The notes under the pieces were generated by a model. That model saw only the letters and a program-made list of their open reading frames with translations. It had not been told where the DNA came from and did not search any database. From contig JAABRB010000023.1 in the NCBI GenBank assembly GCA_011391185.1, positions 1-18,831 of the forward strand: a stretch of 18,831 nucleotides of DNA, in the 5' to 3' direction. A program made the translations under genes and the position numbers. Positions 8,003-16,514 of the stretch are shown in pieces; the stretch's first letter is position 1; each line of letters opens with the position of its first letter. Origin of the DNA: Betaproteobacteria bacterium. Lineage in GTDB: Bacteria; Pseudomonadota; Gammaproteobacteria; Burkholderiales; SG8-39.

Positions 8003-8335
8003 CTACGACTGCGCTGATTGCAGCTCCGTCGAGGTTTGCGATTGCTCGCTGGGCGGATTGCCGTCGACGCGCTCGCGCAGCTCCTTTCCGGCCTTGAAAT
8101 GCGGCACATATTTCTCCGGGACATGCACGCGCTCACCGGACTTCGGATTGCGTCCGACCCGCGCAGGGCGGTAGTTCAATCCAAAACTGCCAAATCCGCG
8201 AATCTCGATGCGCTCGCCGCTGACCAGGCTGTGCGTCATCGCGTCAAGGACCATCTTGACGGCGTATTCTGCGTCCTTCGCGACCAACTGCGGATAGCGT
8301 GCCGCCAGCCGCGCGATCAGCTCCGACTTGGTCAT
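8003..8335 (-). CDS. ihfB: Integration host factor subunit beta
   Basis: This 110-residue HU/IHF-family protein would form the IHF heterodimer with IhfA and bend DNA sharply at specific sites. Family marks are GFGSF (47-51) and the DNA-arm signature GRNPKSG (61-67), whose P64 is the expected intercalating proline. Residues 1-92 match IhfB closely. A Ser/Gln/Thr/Glu-rich tail of about 20 residues extends past the usual end and is probably disordered. ATG 8335 follows rpsA by 12 nt, with the purine-rich AGGGGGAGGGG just upstream as ribosome site. The rpsA-ihfB order is the same as in E. coli, where IhfB is also made from a gene next to rpsA. Confidence 0.96.
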   Translation of the reverse strand: MTKSELIARLAARYPQLVAKDAEYAVKMVLDAMTHSLVSGERIEIRGFGSFGLNYRPARVGRNPKSGERVHVPEKYVPHFKAGKELRERVDGNPPSEQSQTSTELQSAQS

Positions 8336-8347
8336 CCCCTCCCCCTG

Positions 8348-10078
8348 TCAGTTCTGCGTATTCTTGGTGTCCAGCTTGGCTTTCAGCAGCGCCCCGAGAT
8401 TGGTGCTTCCGGAGCTCGCCGCCGACTCGCTTTGCAGCTTTTTCATTGCAACGTCCTGCTCCGCCGAATCACGCGCCTTGATCGACAGGTTGATGCCGCG
8501 GGTCTTGCGGTCGATGTTGATGATCATCGCCTGCACCGTATCGCCTTCCTTGAGATGGGTACGGGCATCTTCGACGCGATCGCGCGATACCTCCGATGCG
8601 CGGAGATATGCTTCCACGTCGCCGCCCAGGGAAACCACTGCGCCCTTGGCATCGACGCTCTTCACGGTTCCGGAGACCAGGGCGCCCTTGTCGTGGGTGG
8701 TGACGAAGTTGGAATAGGGATCGCCCTCGATCTGTTTCACACCGAGCGAAATCCGCTCGCGCTCGACATCGATCGACAGGACGACGGCCTCGACGTCCTC
8801 GCCCTTCTTGAACTGCTTGACCGCTTCCTCGCCGGTCAGGCTCCACGAAAGATCGGAGAGATGCACCAGGCCGTCGATTCCGCCCGGCAACCCGATGAAG
8901 ATGCCGAAATCCGTGATGGACTTGATCTGGCCCTTGACGCGTTCGCCCTTGCGGTGATTCTGCGCGAATTCGTCCCAGGGGTTGGGCAGGCACTGCTTCA
9001 TTCCGAGCGAGATCCGGCGACGGTCCTCGTCGATCTCGAGAATCATCACCTCGACTTCGTCGCCCACCTGCACCACCTTGGACGGATGGACGTTCTTGTT
9101 CGTCCAGTCCATCTCCGACACGTGCACGAGCCCCTCGATGCCCGACTCGATCTCGACGAATGCGCCGTAATCGGTGAGATTGGTCACCTTGCCGAAAAGC
9201 CTCGTGCCCGTCGGATAGCGCCGCCCGAGCCCGACCCACGGATCATCGCCCAGCTGCTTGAGACCCAGCGACACGCGGTTCTTCTCCTGGTCGAACCGCA
9301 GGATCTTGGCATTCACCTCGTCGCCGACCGAAAGCACCTCGGTCGGATGCTTGACGCGCCGCCAGGCCAGGTCGGTGATGTGCAGCAGTCCGTCGATGCC
9401 GCCCAGATCCACGAACGCGCCGTAGTCGGTGATGTTCTTGACGATGCCCTTGACGACCGTGCCTTCCTGGAGCGTGGCGAGCAGTGCATCGCGCTCCGCG
9501 CCCGCAGACCGCTCGAGCACGGCGCGGCGCGACACCACCACGTTGTTGCGCTTGCGATCGAGCTTGATCACCTTGAAGTCCATCGTCTTGCCCTCGTAGG
9601 GCGTCGTGTCCTTCACGGGGCGCAGATCGACGAGCGAGCCGGGCAGGAAGGCGCGGATGCCGTTCATCATGACGGTCAGTCCGCCCTTCACCTTGCCTGA
9701 GACCACGCCCTCGACCGAAGTGCCGGTCTCCAGCGCCTTCTCGAGGTCGAGCCAGGCCGCGAGACGCTTGGCCTTGTCGCGGGACAGCCGGGTTTCACCG
9801 TGACCGTCCTCCAGGGCCTCGATCGCGACCGGCACGAAGTCGCCCGGTTTGACGTCGACCGCGCCCGCATCGTTGCGAAACTCCTCGATGAGGATGAAGC
9901 TCTCCGACTTGAGTCCGGCATTGACGACGACGAAGTTCTGATCGATGCGCACCACTTCCGCCGTGATCACCTCGCCGATGCGCATTTCCTTGCGACTGAG
10001 GCTCTCCTCGAAGAGGGCGGCAAAGCTTTCCTGGGGGGGCACTGCGGGGGAAACCACTGCAGGAGCAACATTAGACAT
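8348..10078 (-). CDS. rpsA: 30S ribosomal protein S1
   Basis: This 576-residue protein contains six S1 RNA-binding repeats at about 35-101, 119-185, 206-274, 291-361, 378-448 and 465-535. It recruits structured mRNAs to the small ribosomal subunit. Repeats 3-6 show the typical DYGAFV or DFGIFI strand and the ISLG ending. E. coli S1 has 557 residues; the extra length is at the N-terminus, before [14 protein letters not shown] 10078 is preferred, since in-frame codons further upstream lie in the mRNA leader and look non-coding. It has only a weak Shine-Dalgarno, as is usual for rpsA, whose translation depends on leader structure and is repressed by S1 itself in E. coli. Confidence 0.96.
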   Translation of the reverse strand: MSNVAPAVVSPAVPPQESFAALFEESLSRKEMRIGEVITAEVVRIDQNFVVVNAGLKSESFILIEEFRNDAGAVDVKPGDFVPVAIEALEDGHGETRLSRDKAKRLAAWLDLEKALETGTSVEGVVSGKVKGGLTVMMNGIRAFLPGSLVDLRPVKDTTPYEGKTMDFKVIKLDRKRNNVVVSRRAVLERSAGAERDALLATLQEGTVVKGIVKNITDYGAFVDLGGIDGLLHITDLAWRRVKHPTEVLSVGDEVNAKILRFDQEKNRVSLGLKQLGDDPWVGLGRRYPTGTRLFGKVTNLTDYGAFVEIESGIEGLVHVSEMDWTNKNVHPSKVVQVGDEVEVMILEIDEDRRRISLGMKQCLPNPWDEFAQNHRKGERVKGQIKSITDFGIFIGLPGGIDGLVHLSDLSWSLTGEEAVKQFKKGEDVEAVVLSIDVERERISLGVKQIEGDPYSNFVTTHDKGALVSGTVKSVDAKGAVVSLGGDVEAYLRASEVSRDRVEDARTHLKEGDTVQAMIINIDRKTRGINLSIKARDSAEQDVAMKKLQSESAASSGSTNLGALLKAKLDTKNTQN

Positions 10079-10103
10079 AAAGGGCTGAGTTACCTGAGTT
10101 CCG

Positions 10104-10122
10104 CCCGTCCGGCACGGACGGG
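10104..10122 (-). promoter_or_regulatory. Stem-loop in the rpsA leader
   Basis: A perfect 8-bp stem (CCCGTCCG with CGGACGGG) with a 3-nt loop sits 26 nt before the rpsA ATG in the 103-nt gap after cmk. No T-run follows. On the transcript it lies where the structured leader of E. coli rpsA promotes initiation and autogenous control. A similar role here is inferred from position. A tandem 7-nt repeat (AACTCAG, period 9) lies between it and the start codon. Confidence 0.55.
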
Positions 10123-10181
10123 GCTGGTTGCACACACGACGCGGCCGGGCGGCCAGCCGTCACCATTTTCACGCTTCTCTT

Positions 10182-10841
10182 TCACGCATCCCTCGCTCGC
10201 TCACCGTACCAGCCGAGCACTCGCGCCACTGCCTCGTCGACCGTCAATCGAGTCGTATCGAGCAGATACGCGTCGGGCAGCTGCCTGAGCGGTGCGACGG
10301 GGCGCTGCGCGTCCCGCGCGTCGCGCTCCTGCAGATCGCGCAAAAGAGTTTGAATGTTAGCAGGGATTCCTTTGTCGATCAACTGCTTATGGCGGCGCGA
10401 CGCGCGGGCCTCGGCGCTCGCGGTGAGGAAGACCTTCAGCATCGCATCCGGAAAGACCACGGACCCCATGTCGCGTCCCTCGGCCACCAGGCCAGGGGCC
10501 ACACGGAACCGCCGCTGACTGTCGAGCAGCGCATTCCGGACCGCCGGCACCGCCGCGCCGCGCGACGCACCGATCGCGCACTCCTCGGTCCGGATCGCGT
10601 CGGTGACCCGCCGGCCCGCAAGCCAGACCTCGTCCCCCTCGAACCGCACGTCGAGCCCTGCGGCGATCTCCGCGAGACGCGCGTCATTCCAGTCGACCCG
10701 GGACTCGATTGCCGCCAGCGCCACTAGCCGGTACAGCGCGCCGCTATCGAGATACTTCCACCCCAGCGACCGGGCGGCGGCCTGGGCGACGGTCCCCTTG
10801 CCGGAGGCGGACGGCCCGTCAATGGCGATGACCGGGATCAC
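10182..10841 (-). CDS. cmk: Cytidylate kinase
   Basis: This 219-residue nucleoside monophosphate kinase phosphorylates CMP and dCMP with ATP. The P-loop GPSASGKGT is at residues 9-17, and other family blocks are [25 protein letters not shown] and a lid region around ASRRHKQL. Length matches the bacterial Cmk family. The start is GTG 10839-10841, overlapping the aroA stop as GTGA. It fits because the family begins about seven residues before the P-loop. The frame stays open far upstream, but there it runs out of frame through aroA and is not coding, so this is not a fusion. The cmk-rpsA order matches E. coli. Confidence 0.95.
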   Translation of the reverse strand: MIPVIAIDGPSASGKGTVAQAAARSLGWKYLDSGALYRLVALAAIESRVDWNDARLAEIAAGLDVRFEGDEVWLAGRRVTDAIRTEECAIGASRGAAVPAVRNALLDSQRRFRVAPGLVAEGRDMGSVVFPDAMLKVFLTASAEARASRRHKQLIDKGIPANIQTLLRDLQERDARDAQRPVAPLRQLPDAYLLDTTRLTVDEAVARVLGWYGERARDA

Positions 10842-12145
10842 GCGAGCTCCTCGATCCGCAGTCCGGCGCGGCGCGCAATGCCGACAAAGGCGGGAAACGA
10901 GGTGGCGACGTTGGCGCACTCGTGAATGACGATCGGCGCGCGCGCGCGAAGCGCCGCCATGGCGAACGCCATCGCAATCCGATGATCGCCGTGTGATTCG
11001 ACGATCCCGCCCGCGTAGGCGCCGCCGTCGATGATCATCCCGTCGGGAGTCGGCACGGCCTGCGCGCCGATCGCGGCCAGCCCCTCCGCCATGACCTGGA
11101 TGCGGTCCGACTCCTTGACCCGCAATTCCTCCGCGCCGCGCAGCACGGTGCGTCCCCGGGCGCTGGCGGCGGCCACGAACAGGGCTGGAAACTCGTCGAT
11201 CGCAAGCGGCACGAGCTCGCGCGGAATGTCGATTCCCCGCAGATCCGCGGACCGCACCCGGATATCCGCCACCGGCTCGCCGCCGAGCTCGCGCAGATTC
11301 AGCACCGTGAGGTCCGCACCCATCAGGCGCAGGATCTCGATCACTCCGGTGCGCGTGGGATTGACGCCCACATCCCGCAGCGTGACATCCGAATCGGGGG
11401 CAATCGTCGCGCCCACCATGAAGAACGCCGCGGATGAGACGTCCGCCGGCACGGCGATTTCGGCCGCGCGGAGCGTTCCGCCGCCGCGCACGGCAATGGC
11501 GGCGCCGGCGCGCTGTACCGCGTACCCGAATGCCGCAAGCATGCGCTCGGTGTGATCGCGCGTCGGGGCGGGCTCGGTGACGCGGGTCGTGCCCGACGCA
11601 TAGAGCCCGGCGAGCAGCAGCGCGGATTTGACCTGCGCACTTGCGACGGGCATCGCATAGTCGATGCCATGCAGGCCCGGATTGCCCCGGATTCTGAGCG
11701 GCGGGCGCCCCCCGTCCGCAGTGTCGATGCGTGCACCCATCGCCGCGAGAGGGTCCGCGACACGGCGCATCGGACGCGTGCGCAGGCTCGCATCGCCTGT
11801 CAGCTCGCAGTCGAACGATTGGGGCGCGAGCAGTCCCGCCAGGAGGCGCATCGACGTGCCGGAATTCCCGCAGTCGAGAATCCGGTTCGGCGTTTGCAGG
11901 CCGCGAAGCCCGGCGCCGTGCACGGTGACATCCCCCGCCACCGGCCCTTCGATCCCCACACCGAGTGCGCGAAAAATGTTCATGGTCGCCAGCGCGTCCT
12001 CGCCCTCGAGAAACCCCGCGATGTGCGTCGCGCCGGTAGCGATCGACCCGAAGATGATGGATCGGTGCGAAACGGATTTGTCGCCGGGAACGCGGACGAT
12101 CCCGTCGAGGCGGCCACCGGGCTGTATCGAGTAGGAGACCGTCAT
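10838..12145 (-). CDS. aroA: 3-phosphoshikimate 1-carboxyvinyltransferase (EPSP synthase)
   Basis: This 435-residue enzyme makes EPSP from shikimate 3-phosphate and phosphoenolpyruvate, the next-to-last step to chorismate. Recognisable sites include GDKSVSHRS (21-29), [13 protein letters not shown] (90-102), RDHTE (196-200), KESDRI (344-349) and [12 protein letters not shown]. It carries all four motifs used to define glyphosate-tolerant class II enzymes: GDKS, SAQVK (169-173), RDHTE and NPTR (262-265). The glycine in GNSG (residue 96) is kept, unlike CP4, which has alanine at this position. ATG 12145 overlaps the tyrA stop as ATGA. An upstream in-frame ATG (12160) lies inside tyrA and is less likely. 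In pseudomonads the tyrA and aroA reading frames are fused; here they only overlap. Confidence 0.95.
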   Translation of the reverse strand: MTVSYSIQPGGRLDGIVRVPGDKSVSHRSIIFGSIATGATHIAGFLEGEDALATMNIFRALGVGIEGPVAGDVTVHGAGLRGLQTPNRILDCGNSGTSMRLLAGLLAPQSFDCELTGDASLRTRPMRRVADPLAAMGARIDTADGGRPPLRIRGNPGLHGIDYAMPVASAQVKSALLLAGLYASGTTRVTEPAPTRDHTERMLAAFGYAVQRAGAAIAVRGGGTLRAAEIAVPADVSSAAFFMVGATIAPDSDVTLRDVGVNPTRTGVIEILRLMGADLTVLNLRELGGEPVADIRVRSADLRGIDIPRELVPLAIDEFPALFVAAASARGRTVLRGAEELRVKESDRIQVMAEGLAAIGAQAVPTPDGMIIDGGAYAGGIVESHGDHRIAMAFAMAALRARAPIVIHECANVATSFPAFVGIARRAGLRIEELA

Positions 12146-13008
12146 GGTTGCGCGAGCCACCCGTCCCGTGCGCGTCGCGCGCCGTCGAACAGACGCTCGA
12201 GCCCCGCGGCGTCCTGCGCCTCGAGAAGTCGGCGCGCGTCGGCAAGCACCGATTCAAACCGGGAGAGCTCGGCAAGCAGGGCCGACCGGTTCGCCATGCA
12301 GATGTCGCGCCACATCTCCGGATGGCTCGACGCGATGCGCGTGAAATCGCGAAAGCCGCTCGCCGCGTACTCGAACAGCAGATCGGCCATGCTGTGCGTG
12401 GCAACGTCGTGCACGAGCGCGTACGCGAGGAGGTGCGGGAGATGGCTCACGGCGGCGAACACTTCATCGTGCGCCCCGGGCGACATCTCGTGAACAGTGG
12501 CTCCGCAGCGGCGCCAAAGCTCGCGAACGGCGTCGCAGGCCCGGGCGTCCGTTTCGGCCACCGGCGTGAGGACGGTGCGCTTGCCCGTGAAGAGCTCCGC
12601 GCGCGCGGCGTCCACGCCTGATTGCTCCGCCCCCGCAATGGGGTGCCCGGGGACGAATCGCGAGAAATGGGCACCGAGCGCGGCCCGTGCAGCGTCGACC
12701 ACGTCCCGCTTGGTGCTGCCAGCGTCGGTGACCAGTGTGCGGGGGCCCAGGTGCGGCGCGATCGCATCGAGCACCATGGCGGTTGCGCCGACGGGCATTG
12801 CCAGAAAGACGAGGTCCGCGCCCCGCACCGCCTCCGCCAGGCTCGCGGTGCCGTCGATGACGCCGAGCGCCAGCGCGCGGTCCAGGTTCGCGTGCGAGCG
12901 GCCGACCCCGATGAATTCCTGCACGCGGCCTGCGCCCCGGAGCGCGAGCGCGAACGAGCCGCCGATCAGCCCGACTCCGACGATTGCGACCTTGCCGACA
13001 GGGGCCAC
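12142..13008 (-). CDS. tyrA: Prephenate dehydrogenase family protein (TyrA)
   Basis: This 288-residue NAD(P)-dependent enzyme decarboxylates and oxidises prephenate, or arogenate, toward tyrosine. The Rossmann motif GVGLIGGS is at 11-18, [11 protein letters not shown] at 121-131 with H122, and [11 protein letters not shown] at 188-198 with conserved histidines H189 and H192. GFRDFTRIA (218-226) is also typical. No chorismate mutase or ACT domain is attached; the mutase is on PheA. Which substrate is preferred cannot be told from sequence alone. The start is GTG 13006-13008, five codons before the first beta strand; there is no obvious ribosome site. An 80-bp gap separates it from hisC, the longest in the aromatic block. 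Confidence 0.93.
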   Translation of the reverse strand: MAPVGKVAIVGVGLIGGSFALALRGAGRVQEFIGVGRSHANLDRALALGVIDGTASLAEAVRGADLVFLAMPVGATAMVLDAIAPHLGPRTLVTDAGSTKRDVVDAARAALGAHFSRFVPGHPIAGAEQSGVDAARAELFTGKRTVLTPVAETDARACDAVRELWRRCGATVHEMSPGAHDEVFAAVSHLPHLLAYALVHDVATHSMADLLFEYAASGFRDFTRIASSHPEMWRDICMANRSALLAELSRFESVLADARRLLEAQDAAGLERLFDGARRARDGWLAQP

Positions 13009-13088
13009 GTTAGTTGGCTGTCAGAGAGTGCCCGCGGCGGCGGCTTCGACCGAGCTGGCGAGCGTGCACGGAGTTCTGCAATGCCTTG

Positions 13089-14261
13089 TCAGGGTGCGTC
13101 TTCACCGAGCGCCTTTTCGAGCGCGCCAAGGAACCGTTCGTTTTCGTCGGGCAGGCCAATGGTGACCCGAAGGTGGTCCGGCATCTGGTAGCCGGCCACC
13201 GGTCGCACGATCACGCCCTGCCTGAGCAGTCGTTGATAGACCGCGCCCGCCGCACTCTTTCCGTTGGCGCGCGGAATCTCGATGCTGACGAAATTCGCGA
13301 ACGACGGGATCCAGCGCAGGCCGAGTCGTCCGGCGCCGGCCGTCAGCTGCTTCATGCCTGCCACGTTCAGCCGGTAGCTGCGCTCCATGAACGCCTCGTC
13401 GCCCAGTGCCGCACCGGCGGCGACCAGCGCGAGGTTGTTGACGTTGAACGGCTGGCGAACGCGATTCAGCATGGCGGCGATGTCGGGATGGCACACGCCG
13501 TACCCGATGCGCAGCCCGGCAAGCCCGTACGCCTTGGAGAACGTCCTGACGACGACGAGGTTCGGGTACCTGGCCAGCCAGGCCACGCTCGGACAGCGCA
13601 GCGGCGGCTCGAGATATTCGTTGTAGGCCTCGTCGAGCACGATGACAACGCTGCGTGGCGCACGCCGCAGGAAGCTTTCCACCTCGTCCGCGGGAAGCAT
13701 GGTGCCCGTCGGGTTGTTCGGGTTGGCGATGAAGACGACCCGTGTCTCCGGCGTGATCGCGGCCAGCATTCCCGGCAGGTCGTGCCCGTACTCCCTTGCC
13801 GGAACCACGATGCATTGCGCACCGCGCGCCTGCGTCGCGAGCGGGTAGACGGCGAACGCATGCTGCGCGAATACCGCCGCCCGCCCGGGGGCGAGGAATG
13901 CGCCGGCCACCATCTCGAGCACGTCGTTCGAGCCGTTGCCCAGCACGACGCGCTCCATGCCGACACCCAGTCGGACCGAAATCGCCTGCGTCAGATCGAA
14001 TCCGTCCGGATACCGCGCGAGATCGGGGAGCGCCGCCTCGATCGCTGCGCGTGCGCGGGGCGCGATCCCGAGCGGGTTCTCGTTCGACGCGAGCTTCACG
14101 ATCTTCCGCTCGTCGAGCCCGAACTCGCGCGCAAGCTCGGTGATCGGTTTTCCGGGCTGGTACGGGGCGATCGCCCGGATGTAGCCCGGCACGAGCTCGC
14201 AGGGATCGAGCGGCTGGGCGGCCTGGGTCCCGTTCTTCCCGCCGGATTGCCTGGCGCTCAT
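13089..14261 (-). CDS. hisC: Histidinol-phosphate/aromatic aminotransferase (HisC family)
   Basis: This 390-residue class I/II PLP aminotransferase has NENPLG (60-65), NPNNPTGT (180-187), D210/Y213 in LDEAYNEY and the PLP lysine K243 in TFSKAYGLAGLRIGYG. The sequence is of the HisC family, which moves amino groups to imidazole-acetol phosphate or to aromatic keto acids. Its position between pheA and tyrA, away from other his genes, suggests it mainly serves phenylalanine and tyrosine synthesis, as proposed for such linked HisC copies. That is inference. ATG 14261 overlaps the pheA stop as ATGA. The first roughly 20 residues are variable and may be disordered. Confidence 0.93.
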   Translation of the reverse strand: MSARQSGGKNGTQAAQPLDPCELVPGYIRAIAPYQPGKPITELAREFGLDERKIVKLASNENPLGIAPRARAAIEAALPDLARYPDGFDLTQAISVRLGVGMERVVLGNGSNDVLEMVAGAFLAPGRAAVFAQHAFAVYPLATQARGAQCIVVPAREYGHDLPGMLAAITPETRVVFIANPNNPTGTMLPADEVESFLRRAPRSVVIVLDEAYNEYLEPPLRCPSVAWLARYPNLVVVRTFSKAYGLAGLRIGYGVCHPDIAAMLNRVRQPFNVNNLALVAAGAALGDEAFMERSYRLNVAGMKQLTAGAGRLGLRWIPSFANFVSIEIPRANGKSAAGAVYQRLLRQGVIVRPVAGYQMPDHLRVTIGLPDENERFLGALEKALGEDAP

Positions 14262-15325
14262 AGCACGGCGCTCGGATACGAACCAAGAACCTTAAGGGAC
14301 GGGGCGATGCCCCGGAGCTCGGCAATCGCCGGAGCGATCTTCGCATCCTGCTCGTGACCCTCGAGGTCGACGTAGAACATGTACTCCCAGGCCACGTGAC
14401 GCGCGGGCCGCGACTCGATACGCGTCATCGACACGCCGTGCTTCGCGAGGGGCGTCAGCAGGGCGTGGAGCGCGCCAGGCCGATTCGGCACCGTCATCAC
14501 CAGGGACGTGCGATCACGACCGCTCGGGCCGGGCGCCTGATGGCCGAGCACGAGGAATCGCGTCATGTTCTTCGGATCGTCCTCGATATTGGCCGCCACG
14601 ATCTGCAGATCGTAGCGCTCGGCGGCGATGGCCGGCCCGATCGCGCAGGCGGTGGCCTCGCCGGCGACGCGGCGCGCCGCCTCGGCGTTGCTCACGAGCG
14701 GCACGCATTCGGCATGCGGCAGGTTGCGCGCAATCCAGCCGCGGCACTGTCCGAGCGACTGCGCGTGCGAGTAGATGCGCTCGACGCCATCCAGCCCGGC
14801 ACTGCTGCGCAGCGCGTTCTGGTGCACACGCAGCACGATTTCCGCGCAGATCCGGAGCGGCGTGGCGAGCAGCAGATCGAGCGTGCGCCCGATCGCGCCC
14901 TCGGTGGAATTCTCGACCGGCACGACCGCGAACCCCGCGCCACCCATCTCGACCGACCGGAAGACTTCATCGATCGAATCGTGCGCCAGGGCTTCGACGG
15001 TGCCGCCGAATTGCCGGGCGACCGCCATCTCGCTGAACGTCCCCGCCGGCCCGAGGTAGGCGATCTTGAGCTGCGCTTCGAGCCCGCGGCACGCGGAGAT
15101 CACCTCGACGAAAATTCGCCCCAGCGCGTCGGCCGGAAGCGGCCCGGGATTTTCGGCGATCACGCGTCGCAGGACTTCCGCTTCGCGCTCGGGGCGGTAC
15201 ACCGGTCCGTCCCCCTTGAGACGCCCGATCTCCCGGGCGTGCCCGGCCCGCTCGTTCACGAGCCGGACGATCTCGCGATCGAGCGCATCGATTGCAGCGC
15301 GGCGTTTGGCAATGTCGTCGGTCAC
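14258..15325 (-). CDS. pheA: Bifunctional chorismate mutase / prephenate dehydratase (P-protein)
   Basis: This 355-residue enzyme turns chorismate into prephenate and then phenylpyruvate. An AroQ-type chorismate mutase (about 1-85) is joined to a prephenate dehydratase (about 87-262) that shows YLGPAGTFSEMA, VVPVENSTEGAIG and the catalytic threonine T255 in MTRF. A C-terminal ACT domain (about 272-350) has GALH (284-287) and ESRP (304-307), the phenylalanine-binding motifs, so feedback inhibition by phenylalanine is expected. The start is GTG 15323-15325, four nt after the serA stop and just before the mutase helix. The frame extends 15 codons further upstream, but those overlap serA. Confidence 0.95.
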   Translation of the reverse strand: MTDDIAKRRAAIDALDREIVRLVNERAGHAREIGRLKGDGPVYRPEREAEVLRRVIAENPGPLPADALGRIFVEVISACRGLEAQLKIAYLGPAGTFSEMAVARQFGGTVEALAHDSIDEVFRSVEMGGAGFAVVPVENSTEGAIGRTLDLLLATPLRICAEIVLRVHQNALRSSAGLDGVERIYSHAQSLGQCRGWIARNLPHAECVPLVSNAEAARRVAGEATACAIGPAIAAERYDLQIVAANIEDDPKNMTRFLVLGHQAPGPSGRDRTSLVMTVPNRPGALHALLTPLAKHGVSMTRIESRPARHVAWEYMFYVDLEGHEQDAKIAPAIAELRGIAPSLKVLGSYPSAVL

Positions 15326-15329
15326 GCGG

Positions 15330-16514
15330 TCACCGCCCGGCGGGCAGGAAACGCGCGTCCAGCACGCCATCGATGCTCCGGAGCGCCGCGAGCACCGACG
15401 GTGATGGCGCGCTGTCCACGTCGAGCAGCGTGTAGGCGAGCGCGTCGCGCGACTTGTTGATCATGTTGTGGATGTTGAGCCGGTTCTCGCCCATCGTCGC
15501 CGAGATCTGTCCCACCATGTTCGGCACATTGGCGTGCGAGACGCACATCCTGAACGGCGCTTCGCGCGGCATCATCACGGTCGGGAAGTTCACCGAATTG
15601 ACGATGTTGCCGTTCTCCAGGAAGTCGCGCAGCTGATCGACCACCATGATGGCGCAGTTCTCCTCCGCCTCGCGGGTCGAGGCCCCCAGGTGCGGCAGCG
15701 CAATCACGCCCGGATGGCCGTCGAGCACGCTGCTCGGGAAATCGGTCACATAGTAGCGGAGTCGCTGCGCTGCGAGCGCCTCCACCACGGCGGCGTCGTC
15801 CACGATCCCTTCACGGGAAAAATTGAGCAGCACCGCGCCCGGCCGGACCGACCCGAGATTGCGCTGGTTGACGAGGTGCCGGGTCGCCTCGACCAACGGC
15901 ACGTGAAGCGTGACGAAGTGGCAGCTTTTCAGGACCTCGTCGATGGAGTGCGCCTTGCGCACCTGCGAGGGCAGGCTCCAGGCCGCTTCCACCGTGATTT
16001 CGGGGTCGAAGCCGAGCACGTTCATGCCCAGGCGAATCGCCACGTCGGCGACGAGGCTGCCGATCTTGCCCAGACCGATGACGCCAAGGGTGTGCTGCGG
16101 CAGCTCGATTCCGGCGAACTGCTTCTTTCCTTCCTCGACCTGCCGGTGCAGGCTCCTGTCGTCGCCCTTCAGCGACTTCACGAAATCGATCGCGGGAACC
16201 AGATTGCGCGCCGCGATGAGCATGCCGGACAGCACCAGCTCCTTGACCGCATTGGCGTTCGCACCCGGCGCATTGAACACCGGGATGCCGCGCGCGCTCA
16301 TCGCCTTTACGGGGATGTTGTTCGTTCCGGCACCGGCACGGCCGACCGCTTTCACGGTCTCCGGGATGGTCACGGCATGCATGTCCGCCGAGCGCACGAG
16401 AATGGCGTCGGGACGCGAAATGTCCTTGGCGCATTCGTAGTGGTCAGCCGGCAGGCGCTTCAGGCCCACGTCCGAGACCTGGTTCAGGACCAGGATCCGA
16501 TATCGCTCAACCAC
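15330..16514 (-). CDS. serA: D-3-phosphoglycerate dehydrogenase
   Basis: This 394-residue NAD-dependent 2-hydroxyacid dehydrogenase oxidises 3-phosphoglycerate, the first step of serine synthesis. The NAD motif GLGKIG is at 147-152, and the catalytic arginine and histidine are R234 in NFSREGIVDD and H275 in LPHLGAST. A C-terminal ACT-like domain (about 322-393) could allow serine control. The start is GTG 16512-16514 with GAGGT about 6 nt upstream, overlapping the end of serC by 8 nt. Lying directly after serC, whose product uses its product, it makes two consecutive pathway steps co-translated. This placement between serC and pheA supports the phosphoglycerate dehydrogenase call over other 2-hydroxyacid dehydrogenases. 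Confidence 0.93.
   Translation of the reverse strand: MVERYRILVLNQVSDVGLKRLPADHYECAKDISRPDAILVRSADMHAVTIPETVKAVGRAGAGTNNIPVKAMSARGIPVFNAPGANANAVKELVLSGMLIAARNLVPAIDFVKSLKGDDRSLHRQVEEGKKQFAGIELPQHTLGVIGLGKIGSLVADVAIRLGMNVLGFDPEITVEAAWSLPSQVRKAHSIDEVLKSCHFVTLHVPLVEATRHLVNQRNLGSVRPGAVLLNFSREGIVDDAAVVEALAAQRLRYYVTDFPSSVLDGHPGVIALPHLGASTREAEENCAIMVVDQLRDFLENGNIVNSVNFPTVMMPREAPFRMCVSHANVPNMVGQISATMGENRLNIHNMINKSRDALAYTLLDVDSAPSPSVLAALRSIDGVLDARFLPAGR

Noticed and set aside
8018..9700. A 560-codon plus-strand open frame opposite rpsA
   Set aside because: It is antisense to a clear S1 protein with six intact repeats, has no recognisable motif and is explained by GC-rich codon use leaving the opposite frame open.
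10182..12404. A 740-codon minus-strand open frame that looks like a long N-terminal extension or fusion on Cmk
   Set aside because: The upstream two-thirds runs out of frame through aroA and is arginine/alanine-rich without domains. The Cmk family begins at GTG 10841, with a 4-nt overlap to aroA.
13014..14357. A 447-codon plus-strand open frame opposite hisC
   Set aside because: No family resemblance and a composition typical of a GC-rich shadow frame; hisC on the other strand has all its active-site residues.
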